Below are positions 51,644 to 58,631 of a DNA stretch of 64,000 bases, in pieces. Numbering within the stretch: the first letter of the stretch is position 1; every line of letters starts with the position of its first letter. Location: contig NZ_VEDF01000016.1 of assembly GCF_007677725.1 (NCBI RefSeq), forward strand, positions 42,235 through 106,234, written 5' to 3'. This stretch comes from Pseudomonas sp. URMO17WK12:I11 (GTDB lineage: Bacteria; Pseudomonadota; Gammaproteobacteria; Pseudomonadales; Pseudomonadaceae). Under the pieces are notes generated by a model, which was not told the DNA's origin, made no database searches, and saw nothing but the letters and a program-made list of their open reading frames with translations. The translations under genes and the position numbers were made by a program.

Positions 51644-51773
51644 AGCTACAAGCTACAAGTAGAAGCAGTGCGGGTTTTGGGCAGATGACGCGGCAAGCTA
51701 CAAGCCGTACACCGCTGGTAGCCATGTCGCGCTACCGCTTTTGACTTTTCTTGCAGCTTGCAGCTTGCAGCTG
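51644..51773. repeat. Complementary heptamer clusters upstream of the BASS gene
   Basis: AGCTACA twice at 51644-51659, an isolated AGCTACA near 51697 and (CTTGCAG)3 at 51750-51770; the last reads AGCTGCA on the other strand. The clusters are inverted with respect to each other and can form an imperfect stem just after the rdgC stop, perhaps acting as its terminator. Confidence 0.65.
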
Positions 51774-51775
51774 CG

Positions 51776-52696
51776 TCAAACCCCCTGGGGGATTTCTTCG
51801 CCGCCGAGGGCTTCGAACAGCACCGGCAGGAACTCGGTGAAAGTCATCATCATCAGCTGGAAGCTGGCATCGAACTGCTGCGCAGCTTCATCGCCGCCGT
51901 CCTGTTCGGCCTGCTCTTGCAGCAACTCCTCGAACTTCAGGCGCTTGATCACCATCTTGTCGTCCAGCACGAACGACAACTTGTCCTGCCAGGCCAAGGC
52001 CAGCTGGGTGACTACCTTGCCCGTGCTCAAGTGCAGCTGTATTTCTTCGCTGGTCAGGTCCTGGCGCTTGCAACGCACGATGCCACCGTCTTCGGCGGTA
52101 TCACGCAGCTCGCATTCGTCCAGCACGTAGAAGCCCTCGGCAGCCTGTTGCGACTTGACCCAATCGGTCATGGTCGCGGTCGGGGCGATTTTCACCGTGG
52201 CCGGGCGTACCGGCAGCGAGCCGATCACCTCACGCAAGGTCGACAACAGGTCTTCGGCGCGCTTGGCGCTGGCCGAGTTGACCAGGATCATGCCCAGGCG
52301 CGGGGCGATGGCGGCGAAGATCATCGAGCGGCGGATAAACGCACGCGGCAGGAAGGCCTGAATGATCTCATCCTTGATCTGGTCGCGTTCCTTCTTGTAG
52401 ACCTTGCGCATCTGCTCGGTCTCGATTTCCTCGACCTTTTCCTTGACCGCGTCATTGACCACGCTGCTAGGCAGAATGCGCTCTTCCTTGCGCGCGGCGA
52501 TCAGCAGGAACTCACCGCTGACATGCACCAGGGGAGCCTCTTCGCCCTTGCCGAAGGGCGCGATGAAACCGTAGGTGGTCAGCTCCTGGCTGGCACAGGG
52601 GCGGGCCGGCTTGCTGGCCAGTGCGGCTTCCAGCGCCTCGGCCTCGAACGGTACTTCCTGGGTCAGGCGATAGGACAACAGGTTCTTGAACCACAT
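51776..52696 (-). CDS. rdgC: Recombination-associated protein RdgC
   Basis: 306 aa, the standard length. RdgC forms a ring dimer on duplex DNA and limits RecA loading. Recognisable parts: MWFKNLLSYRLTQEVPF at the N-terminus, ERILPSSVVNDAVKEKVEEIE, RSMIFAAIAPRLGMILVNSAS and the C-terminal MMMTFTEFLPVLFEALGG. The ATG at 52696 gives the invariant MWFKN start; 12 extra upstream codons are not conserved-looking. Monocistronic, next to tRNA genes. Confidence 0.93.
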   Translation of the reverse strand: MWFKNLLSYRLTQEVPFEAEALEAALASKPARPCASQELTTYGFIAPFGKGEEAPLVHVSGEFLLIAARKEERILPSSVVNDAVKEKVEEIETEQMRKVYKKERDQIKDEIIQAFLPRAFIRRSMIFAAIAPRLGMILVNSASAKRAEDLLSTLREVIGSLPVRPATVKIAPTATMTDWVKSQQAAEGFYVLDECELRDTAEDGGIVRCKRQDLTSEEIQLHLSTGKVVTQLALAWQDKLSFVLDDKMVIKRLKFEELLQEQAEQDGGDEAAQQFDASFQLMMMTFTEFLPVLFEALGGEEIPQGV

Positions 52697-52862
52697 GAGG
52701 GGCAATCTCTCCTTAATGCATAAGGCGGGCATTATTCTCCGAGCGGCACCGCAAGGCCAACCCTGTCAGAGGACCATTAGGTGATTTGCCGCAAAGAAAC
52801 CCCTTGCTGTGCTAGGTCTTTGAAAGCCCTGGAGTTTTTTTTGAGGAAAGTTGAAAAAGTGC

Positions 52863-52891
52863 TTGCCAGGGTGAAAGGCCCTCCGTAGAAT
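52863..52891 (+). promoter_or_regulatory. Sigma-70 promoter of tRNA unit 1
   Basis: TTGCCA, a 17-bp spacer and TAGAAT at 52886, followed by a GC-rich discriminator GCGCGCC. This is a stable-RNA promoter of the type inhibited by ppGpp. Confidence 0.8.
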
Positions 52892-52911
52892 GCGCGCCAC
52901 ACCGAGACGAA

Positions 52912-52987
52912 GGGTGATTAGCTCAGCCGGGAGAGCATCTGCCTTACAAGCAGAGGGTCGGCGGTTCGATCCCGTCATCACCCACCA
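52912..52987 (+). tRNA. tRNA-Val (anticodon TAC)
   Basis: 76 nt including encoded CCA. Acceptor GGGTGAT/ATCACCC, anticodon stem TCTGC/GCAGA with loop CTTACAA (anticodon TAC), T-arm GGCGG TTCGATC CCGTC (with one G-U). Identical to the copy at 53247. Confidence 0.96.
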
Positions 52988-53000
52988 CTCGATGTATAGC

Positions 53001-53077
53001 GCAGCGGTAGTTCAGTCGGTTAGAATACCGGCCTGTCACGCCGGGGGTCGCGGGTTCGAGTCCCGTCCGCTGCGCCA
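53001..53077 (+). tRNA. tRNA-Asp (anticodon GTC)
   Basis: 77 nt including CCA. Acceptor GCAGCGG/CCGCTGC, anticodon loop CTGTCAC with GTC, T-loop TTCGAGT. 13 bp after tRNA-Val, so cotranscribed. Identical to the copy at 53336. Confidence 0.96.
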
Positions 53078-53121
53078 TATTCCACTTCCAGGGCCCACTG
53101 AACACCCGGAAGTTACAAAGA

Positions 53122-53148
53122 AAGCGACCTTAGGGTCGCTTTTTTTGT
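53122..53148 (+). terminator. Terminator of tRNA unit 1
   Basis: AAGCGACC/GGTCGCTT hairpin with loop TTAG, followed by TTTTTT. Confidence 0.88.
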
Positions 53149-53196
53149 GCCTGAAATTTGTTCATGATTTATTTTAAAAAAACCTGCAAAGACTGC

Positions 53197-53225
53197 TTGC
53201 CAGGCTCTCGGTTGCTCCGTAGAAT
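53197..53225 (+). promoter_or_regulatory. Sigma-70 promoter of tRNA unit 2
   Basis: TTGCCA, 17-bp spacer, TAGAAT at 53220 and GC-rich discriminator, matching unit 1 in every element although the spacer sequence differs. Confidence 0.8.
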
Positions 53226-53246
53226 GCGCGCCTCACCGAGACGAAT

Positions 53247-53322
53247 GGGTGATTAGCTCAGCCGGGAGAGCATCTGCCTTACAAGCAGAGGGTCGGCGGT
53301 TCGATCCCGTCATCACCCACCA
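53247..53322 (+). tRNA. tRNA-Val (anticodon TAC), second copy
   Basis: Same 76-nt sequence as the tRNA-Val at 52912, including CCA; offset 335 bp. Confidence 0.96.
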
Positions 53323-53335
53323 CTCGTTGAATAGC

Positions 53336-53412
53336 GCAGCGGTAGTTCAGTCGGTTAGAATACCGGCCTGTCACGCCGGGGGTCGCGGGTTCGAGTCCCG
53401 TCCGCTGCGCCA
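53336..53412 (+). tRNA. tRNA-Asp (anticodon GTC), second copy
   Basis: Same 77-nt sequence as the tRNA-Asp at 53001, including CCA; offset 335 bp. Confidence 0.96.
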
Positions 53413-53456
53413 TATTCCGCTTCCAGGGCCCACTGAACACCCGGAAGCAAAAAAAA

Positions 53457-53481
53457 AGCGACCTTCGGGTCGCTTTTTTTA
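53457..53481. terminator. Terminator of tRNA unit 2 and of map
   Basis: AGCGACC/GGTCGCT with UUCG loop flanked by A9 and T7 runs, between tRNA-Asp and the convergent map gene, so usable from both sides. Confidence 0.9.
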
Positions 53482-53505
53482 TGGCTGCGCTGTCTGCCCT
53501 GGCCC

Positions 53506-54282
53506 TCAGGGCTGGCGCTCTTCTTCGCGCAACGTGAGCACTTCGACCCCGTCTTCAGTGACCGCCACGGTGTGCTCCCACTGCGCCGACAGGCTGCGGT
53601 CACGGGTGATCACGGTCCAGCCATCCTTCAAGGTTCGCGTGCCACGCCCGCCCTGGTTGATCATCGGCTCGATGGTAAAGACCATGCCCGGCTGCAGCTT
53701 CATGCCCATGCCGCGTTGGCCGTAATGCAGCACTTCCGGGCCTTCGTGCATCTGTTGGCCGATACCGTGGCCGCAATATTCTCGTACCACGCTGTAGCCC
53801 GCCGCCTCGGCATGCGCCTGGATGGCATGGCCGATATCGCCGAGGGTCGCGCCTGGGCGTACCTGGCCGATGCCTTGCCACAGCGCTTGATAGGTGGTGT
53901 CCACCAGCCGTTGCGCCTCGTTGCTGATCGAGCCGATTCGGTACATCTTCGAAGAATCGGCTATGTAGCCGCCCTGCTCCAGGGTGATATCGACGTTGAC
54001 GATCGAGCCTTCCTGCAACACTTCGTCAGCCCTGGGCATGCCGTGGCAGACCACATGGTCCACCGAGGTGTTGAGCGAGTAGGGGAAACCGTACTGGCCC
54101 TTGCTTGCCGGGCGCGCCTTGAGCGTCTCGACGATGAACGTATCAGCGCGGTCATTGATCTGCAGGGTGGTCACGCCAGGGCCAATGAAACGGTCAAGGT
54201 CAGCGAACACTTGCGCCAGCAGGCGCCCGGCGTTGCGCATCAAGTCAAGTTGGGCAGGGGTCTTGAGGATTACCTTGGACAT
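53506..54282 (-). CDS. map: Methionine aminopeptidase, type I
   Basis: Removes the initiator methionine from nascent proteins. 258 aa of the pita-bread fold with the five metal ligands: Asp in VNVDITL, Asp in YIADSSKMY, His in EYCGHGIGQQMHEGP, Glu in FTIEPMIN and Glu in AQWEHTVAVT. SLNTSVDHVVCHGMP carries the substrate-binding His. The ATG at 54282 starts MSKVILKTPAQLDLMR. This is not beside rpsB, where Pseudomonas usually has its main map gene, so it may be a second copy. Confidence 0.92.
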   Translation of the reverse strand: MSKVILKTPAQLDLMRNAGRLLAQVFADLDRFIGPGVTTLQINDRADTFIVETLKARPASKGQYGFPYSLNTSVDHVVCHGMPRADEVLQEGSIVNVDITLEQGGYIADSSKMYRIGSISNEAQRLVDTTYQALWQGIGQVRPGATLGDIGHAIQAHAEAAGYSVVREYCGHGIGQQMHEGPEVLHYGQRGMGMKLQPGMVFTIEPMINQGGRGTRTLKDGWTVITRDRSLSAQWEHTVAVTEDGVEVLTLREEERQP

Positions 54283-54422
54283 GGTGGGCAGGCTGTAACT
54301 CTGGCGAAAAGTTGCTCCAGCATAGCGCCAGGGCGCGCCTGCTTGCCACCGTGTGGTGCGTGCCTGCCTGAACGTCGTGCCAACTGCTGGCGTTGGTCGC
54401 GCATCTGCAACGCAGCAGGGGC

Positions 54423-54438
54423 TGGCCCGGTAATTGCT
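54423..54438 (+). promoter_or_regulatory. Sigma-54 promoter of the nitrate reductase gene
   Basis: TGGCCCGGTAATTGCT matches the -24/-12 consensus TGGCNC-N5-TTGCW. Start of transcription would be near 54450. A possible NtrC-like element (CACC/GGTG) lies around 54344-54360. Confidence 0.75.
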
Positions 54439-54455
54439 GGATCAAGGCCTACCCA

Positions 54456-54477
54456 GGGCCATCAACGTCGATGGCCC
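54456..54477 (+). promoter_or_regulatory. ANTAR-target-like hairpin in the nitrate reductase leader
   Basis: Eight-bp stem GGGCCATC/GATGGCCC with a hexanucleotide loop AACGTC, having A at loop position 1 and G at 4, the signature recognised by NasT-type ANTAR proteins. It is just inside the predicted transcript. Confidence 0.65.
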
Positions 54478-54494
54478 GATCCACTCACGACGAC

Positions 54495-54545
54495 GGCGCC
54501 GTGTTGCCCACCTGCCTGGCAGGCTCGGGTGACCGGCGCCTTTTT
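54495..54545 (+). terminator. Leader terminator upstream of the nitrate reductase gene
   Basis: GGCGCCG at 54495 pairs with CGGCGCC at 54534-54540 enclosing a second inner hairpin (CCTGCC/GGCAGG), followed by TTTTT. Placed 28 bp before the start codon, it is a candidate for NasT-relieved attenuation. Confidence 0.7.
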
Positions 54546-54572
54546 CGTGCTCATGAAAAGGGAATACGGCCC

Positions 54573-57500
54573 ATGACCACCACTGAAGTGCGCAGCGTCT
54601 GCCCCTATTGCGGCGTAGGGTGCGGCATCGTCATGCGTGTCGCCGCGGGCGAGGTCAGCAAGATCAGCGGCGACAAGCAGCACCCGAGCAATTTTGGGCG
54701 GCTGTGCACCAAGGGCCTGACCGCCCACTTGCCGTTGACCGCCGCCGGACGCATGCAGCACGCCCACTTGCGTTCGCAGCGCGGTCAGCCGCCCGTGCAG
54801 AGTGACCTGCAAGAGGCCATCAACCAGATGGCCAAGCGACTGCAGGGCATCATCGACGCCCATGGCCCTGATGCCGTGGCGCTGTATGTATCGGGGCAGA
54901 TGTCGCTCGAGGCGCAGTACCTGGCCAACAAACTGGCCAAGGGGTACATCCGCACCCGGCATATCGAGTCCAACTCGCGGCTGTGCATGGCCAGCGCCGC
55001 CAGCGGCTACAAATTGTCACTGGGCGCCGACGGTCCGCCCGGCAGTTATGAGGACTTCGAGCACGCCGAGGTATTCCTGGTCATCGGCGCCAACATGGCC
55101 GATTGTCACCCGATCCTGTTTCTGCGCTTGCTCGACCGGGTTCGCGCAGGCGCCAAACTGATCGTCGTCGACCCTCGGCGCACGGCCACCGCCGACAAGG
55201 CCGATCTGTTCCTGCAAGTGCGCCCCGGCACCGACCTGGCGCTGCTCAACGGGCTGCTGCACCTGCTGCATCAAAACGCTCAGACCGACCCTGCGTTCAT
55301 CGCCGCGCACACCGAAGGCTGGGAGCAGTTGCCGGATTTTCTGGATGACTACACGCCGGCGCGCGTTGCCGCCATCACCGGGCTGAGCGAAGCGGACATC
55401 CGTCACGCCGCCGCGCTGATCGGCACCGCCCGAGCTTGGATGAGCTGTTGGACCATGGGCCTGAACCAGAACGTGCAAGGTACCTGGCACACCAATGCGC
55501 TGTGCAACCTGCACCTGGCCACCGGCGCCATTTGCCGCCCAGGCAGCGGGCCGTTCTCGCTGACGGGCCAGCCCAATGCCATGGGCGGTCGCGAGATGGG
55601 CTACATGGGCGCGGGGTTGCCTGGCCAGCGCTCGGCCCTGGAGCCTGCCGACCGTGCCTTCGTCGAAGCGCAGTGGGGCCTGGCGCCAGGCAGCCTGCGC
55701 AATGAGGGCGGTGAAGGAACGATTGCGCTGTTCGAGCAGATGCGGGCCGGCCAGGTGAAAGCCTGCTGGATCATCTGCAGTAATCCGGTGGCCAGTGTCG
55801 CCAATCGCCAGCAGGTGATCGACGCGCTGCGCCAGGCCGAATTGGTGATCAGCCAGGACGCCTTCCTCGACAGCGAAACCAACCGCTACGCCGACATTCT
55901 GCTGCCTGCGGCGTTATGGGCCGAGGGCGAAGGGGTGATGGTCAACAGCGAGCGCAACCTCACCTTGATGCCGCGTGCCGTCGCCCCGCCTGGGCAAAGC
56001 CTGGCCGACTGGCAGATCATCGCCAAGGTAGCCTGCGCCATGGGTTATGCCGACGCGTTCGACTATGCCGATGCCGAAGCTGTATTCAATGAAATCCGCC
56101 GCTTCAACAACCCGCTCACCGGCTACGACCTGCGCGGGATCGACTACCCCGCCTTGCGCCAAAGCCCGCGACAGTGGCCGTGCCCCGAGGCCCGCGCCGG
56201 GCAGCGCAGCCCGCAGCGCTATGTGCAGGATGAAGGCCGCCAGCCACCCCCAGCCGATCGCCTGGGCCACAGGCCTGCGCTGGTCTTCCCCACGGCCACT
56301 GGCAAGGCGCGTTTCTACGCCCGGCCCTGGCTACCGGCGCCAGAGCAGCCCGACGTCGACTACCCGCTGGTGCTCAATACCGGCCGGGTGCAGCATCAGT
56401 GGCATACCTTGACCAAGACCGGCAAGGTGCCGGCTTTGAATCGGCTCGACCCCGGGCCGTTCGTCGAACTGCACCCCGAGGATGCCGCTCGCCTGGGTAT
56501 TGCCGACCAGGACCAGGTCGCCGTCCGCTCTCGGCGGGGCCAGGCAGTGCTGCCGGCGCGCATCAGCGAGCGGGTGATGGCGGGCAATTGCTTTGCGCCT
56601 TTTCACTGGAACGACCTGTTCGGCGCGCAGCTGGCGATCAATGCGGTGACCTCGGACGCGGTCGATCCGCTGTCGCTGCAGCCGTCGTTCAAGCATTGCG
56701 CAGTGGCCATAGAGCGGGTGGCCGGGGCGCGTATCGCCACGCTCGAGCTGCAGGCCGACAGCGGGCAGCAGGCGGCGCCCTTGGCTGACGCCGCGCCCGC
56801 GCACTGGGTGGTGTGGGCTTCGCAAACCGGCAACGGCGAGGCGCTGGCCGAACGCTGCGCGCAGCACCTGCGCAGTGCCGGGCTGCGCATTCAGCTTCAG
56901 GAAATGGCGACGCTCAGCCCTCGGCAGTTGCACGGGGCCGCCAGCCTGCTGCTGATCACCAGCACCTTTGGTGACGGTGATGCGCCTGACAGCGCCACGC
57001 CGTTTTGGCACATGCTGCAAGGCGAGCAGGGCGGTTTTTGCCAGCATCTCCCGTACGCCGTGCTGGCGCTGGGCGATTCCAGCTACGAGCAGTTCTGCGG
57101 TTTTGGCCGTAAACTCGACCAGCGTCTGGCGCAGCTGGGTGGGCGGCGCCTGCTGCCACGGGTGGATTGCGAGCCGGACTTCGAGCACGCCTTCGCCTGT
57201 TGGCTCGAAGCCTTGTTACCTGAGCTGGGCGGTACCGCTCCAGCGCCTGTGGCTCGCCTGGCGCAGAAGGGATCTGGTTTCACCAAGCAGCGTCCGTGGG
57301 CCGCGGCGCTAGTGAGCAATCGGTTGCTGAACGGGCCGGGGGCCAGTAAAGAAACCCGGCAGTTGGTATTTGACCTGGCCGGTAGCGGCTTGACCTACGC
57401 TGCCGGCGACGCGCTCGGGGTCTGGCCGCGCAATTGCCCGGCTTTGGTCGATGAATTGCTGGCCCTGATGCAACTCGATGGCCAGACGCCGGTGAGCGTG

Positions 57501-58364
57501 GCAGGCCAACCCGACCTGCCCCTGGCCGAAGCCATGACGACCCAGCTGGACATCACCCAGGTCACTGCGCAGCACCTGCAGGCATTCAGCGCCCAGTCCA
57601 TCGACTTGCAACAGTTGCTGCAACCGGCCTGTAAAGCCGAGCTGCAGCAGTGGCTGTGGGGGCGGCAACTGGTGGATGTGCTGCGAGCCTTCCCCCAGCG
57701 CTTGCCGCTGGCCACTTGGCTTGGGCTGCTCAAGCCACTGCAGCCGCGCCTGTACTCGATCAGTTCGAGCCCTCTGGCCCATCCACAGCAGGTGCACCTG
57801 ACCGTGTCCGTGGTGCGCTATGGGCAGCGCAAAGGGGTCTGCTCCAGCTTCATGGCCGACCGCGCCGAGCACTGCAAAGTGGCGATCTTCCCGCAGGCCT
57901 CCAGGCACTTTCGCCTGCCCGAGGATGACCGGGTGGCGGTGATCATGGTGGGTCCGGGGACCGGCATCGCGCCGTTTCGCGCCTTTCTCGAAGAGCGCGA
58001 GGCGCGAGGCGCGGCAGGCGCTAACTGGCTGTTCTTCGGCGAGCAGCATGCGGCCAGCGATTTTTATTATCGCGAGCAACTGCAGGCCTGGCAGGCCAGC
58101 GGCCACCTGCGCCTGGACACTGCGTTCTCACGCGACCAGGCCGAGAAGATCTATGTGCAGCAGCGCATGCTCGAGCAGGGTGCGCAGTTATGGGAGTGGT
58201 TGCAGGCGGGGGCTTGCTTCTATGTCTGCGGTGATGCCCAGCGCATGGCCAAGGATGTCGACGCCGCGCTGCGCCAGGTGATTGTCGAGCACGGCGCTGT
58301 CGATGCCGAGGCGTACATGCAGATGTTGACCCAAACCAAGCGCTATCGACGCGACGTGTACTAA
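54573..58364 (+). CDS. Assimilatory nitrate reductase fused to a CysJ-like flavoprotein
   Basis: 1263 aa. Residues 1-700 are a NasA-type molybdenum enzyme: [4Fe-4S] ligands Cys10, Cys13, Cys17 and Cys45 (CPYCGVGCG), QPNAMGGREMGYMGAGLPG and a C-terminal cofactor domain. Residues 745-870 are flavodoxin-like (VVWASQTGNGEALAE, TSTFGDGDAPD); 905-1263 are a ferredoxin-NADP reductase module (LYSISSSPL near 1058, MVGPGTGIAPFRAF near 1122, C-terminal Tyr). The fusion would pass NADPH electrons through FAD and FMN to the Mo centre, without a separate NasC/NasB subunit. Product nitrite goes to NirBD downstream. Confidence 0.9.
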   Translation: MTTTEVRSVCPYCGVGCGIVMRVAAGEVSKISGDKQHPSNFGRLCTKGLTAHLPLTAAGRMQHAHLRSQRGQPPVQSDLQEAINQMAKRLQGIIDAHGPDAVALYVSGQMSLEAQYLANKLAKGYIRTRHIESNSRLCMASAASGYKLSLGADGPPGSYEDFEHAEVFLVIGANMADCHPILFLRLLDRVRAGAKLIVVDPRRTATADKADLFLQVRPGTDLALLNGLLHLLHQNAQTDPAFIAAHTEGWEQLPDFLDDYTPARVAAITGLSEADIRHAAALIGTARAWMSCWTMGLNQNVQGTWHTNALCNLHLATGAICRPGSGPFSLTGQPNAMGGREMGYMGAGLPGQRSALEPADRAFVEAQWGLAPGSLRNEGGEGTIALFEQMRAGQVKACWIICSNPVASVANRQQVIDALRQAELVISQDAFLDSETNRYADILLPAALWAEGEGVMVNSERNLTLMPRAVAPPGQSLADWQIIAKVACAMGYADAFDYADAEAVFNEIRRFNNPLTGYDLRGIDYPALRQSPRQWPCPEARAGQRSPQRYVQDEGRQPPPADRLGHRPALVFPTATGKARFYARPWLPAPEQPDVDYPLVLNTGRVQHQWHTLTKTGKVPALNRLDPGPFVELHPEDAARLGIADQDQVAVRSRRGQAVLPARISERVMAGNCFAPFHWNDLFGAQLAINAVTSDAVDPLSLQPSFKHCAVAIERVAGARIATLELQADSGQQAAPLADAAPAHWVVWASQTGNGEALAERCAQHLRSAGLRIQLQEMATLSPRQLHGAASLLLITSTFGDGDAPDSATPFWHMLQGEQGGFCQHLPYAVLALGDSSYEQFCGFGRKLDQRLAQLGGRRLLPRVDCEPDFEHAFACWLEALLPELGGTAPAPVARLAQKGSGFTKQRPWAAALVSNRLLNGPGASKETRQLVFDLAGSGLTYAAGDALGVWPRNCPALVDELLALMQLDGQTPVSVAGQPDLPLAEAMTTQLDITQVTAQHLQAFSAQSIDLQQLLQPACKAELQQWLWGRQLVDVLRAFPQRLPLATWLGLLKPLQPRLYSISSSPLAHPQQVHLTVSVVRYGQRKGVCSSFMADRAEHCKVAIFPQASRHFRLPEDDRVAVIMVGPGTGIAPFRAFLEEREARGAAGANWLFFGEQHAASDFYYREQLQAWQASGHLRLDTAFSRDQAEKIYVQQRMLEQGAQLWEWLQAGACFYVCGDAQRMAKDVDAALRQVIVEHGAVDAEAYMQMLTQTKRYRRDVY

Positions 58365-58387
58365 ATGTGCGCCAGAATGGGCAGGCC

Positions 58388-58404
58388 TGCACCGACGCTG
58401 TGCG
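58388..58404 (+). promoter_or_regulatory. NtrC-like site upstream of nirB
   Basis: TGCACCGACGCTGTGCG fits the GCAC-N7-GTGC half-site spacing of NtrC boxes and lies about 90 bp upstream of the sigma-54 promoter. Only one site is seen. Confidence 0.45.
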
Positions 58405-58414
58405 CTGGCCACCC

Positions 58415-58448
58415 GGCAGGTCGGTTAGCGCCGGCTGACCGACCTGCC
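58415..58448. terminator. Strong hairpin downstream of the nitrate reductase gene
   Basis: Perfect 11-bp arms GGCAGGTCGGT/ACCGACCTGCC with a 12-nt loop, 50 bp after the stop codon. No T-tract, so a rho-linked terminator or mRNA 3'-end protector. Confidence 0.5.
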
Positions 58449-58490
58449 TACATGGCCCTCACCGCCCAGGTTTACTTGAGCGAGCCGCGT

Positions 58491-58506
58491 TGGCACGACT
58501 CCTGCT
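58491..58506 (+). promoter_or_regulatory. Sigma-54 promoter of nirBD
   Basis: TGGCACGACTCCTGCT, a near-consensus -24/-12 element (TGGCAC-N5-TTGCW with one mismatch). Transcription would start near 58518, upstream of the nirB leader hairpins. Confidence 0.82.
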
Positions 58507-58531
58507 TCAGCCCTCGTCACAACCAAGCCCG

Positions 58532-58587
58532 CTGATCAACGGCGATCAACCAGGGCATACCGTGATGAACACAGGCAAAGACGCCTG
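58532..58587 (+). promoter_or_regulatory. Two-hairpin NasT (ANTAR) target in the nirB leader
   Basis: Hairpin 1: TGATC/GATCA with loop AACGGC. Hairpin 2: CAGGC/GCCTG with loop AAAGAC. Both hexaloops have A1 and G4. The 3' arm of hairpin 2 is also the 5' arm of the terminator that follows, so the two structures exclude each other, as expected for NasT antitermination. Confidence 0.75.
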
Positions 58588-58614
58588 GAGCTTCGGCTCC
58601 AGGCGTTTTTTTTT
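58580..58614 (+). terminator. nirB leader terminator (attenuator)
   Basis: ACGCCTGGAGC/GCTCCAGGCGT, an 11-bp perfect stem with TTCG loop, followed by nine Ts, 18 bp before the nirB start. Located inside the leader rather than after a gene, so it is a regulated attenuator. Confidence 0.85.
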
Positions 58615-58631
58615 GGATCGAGGATCGGCTT

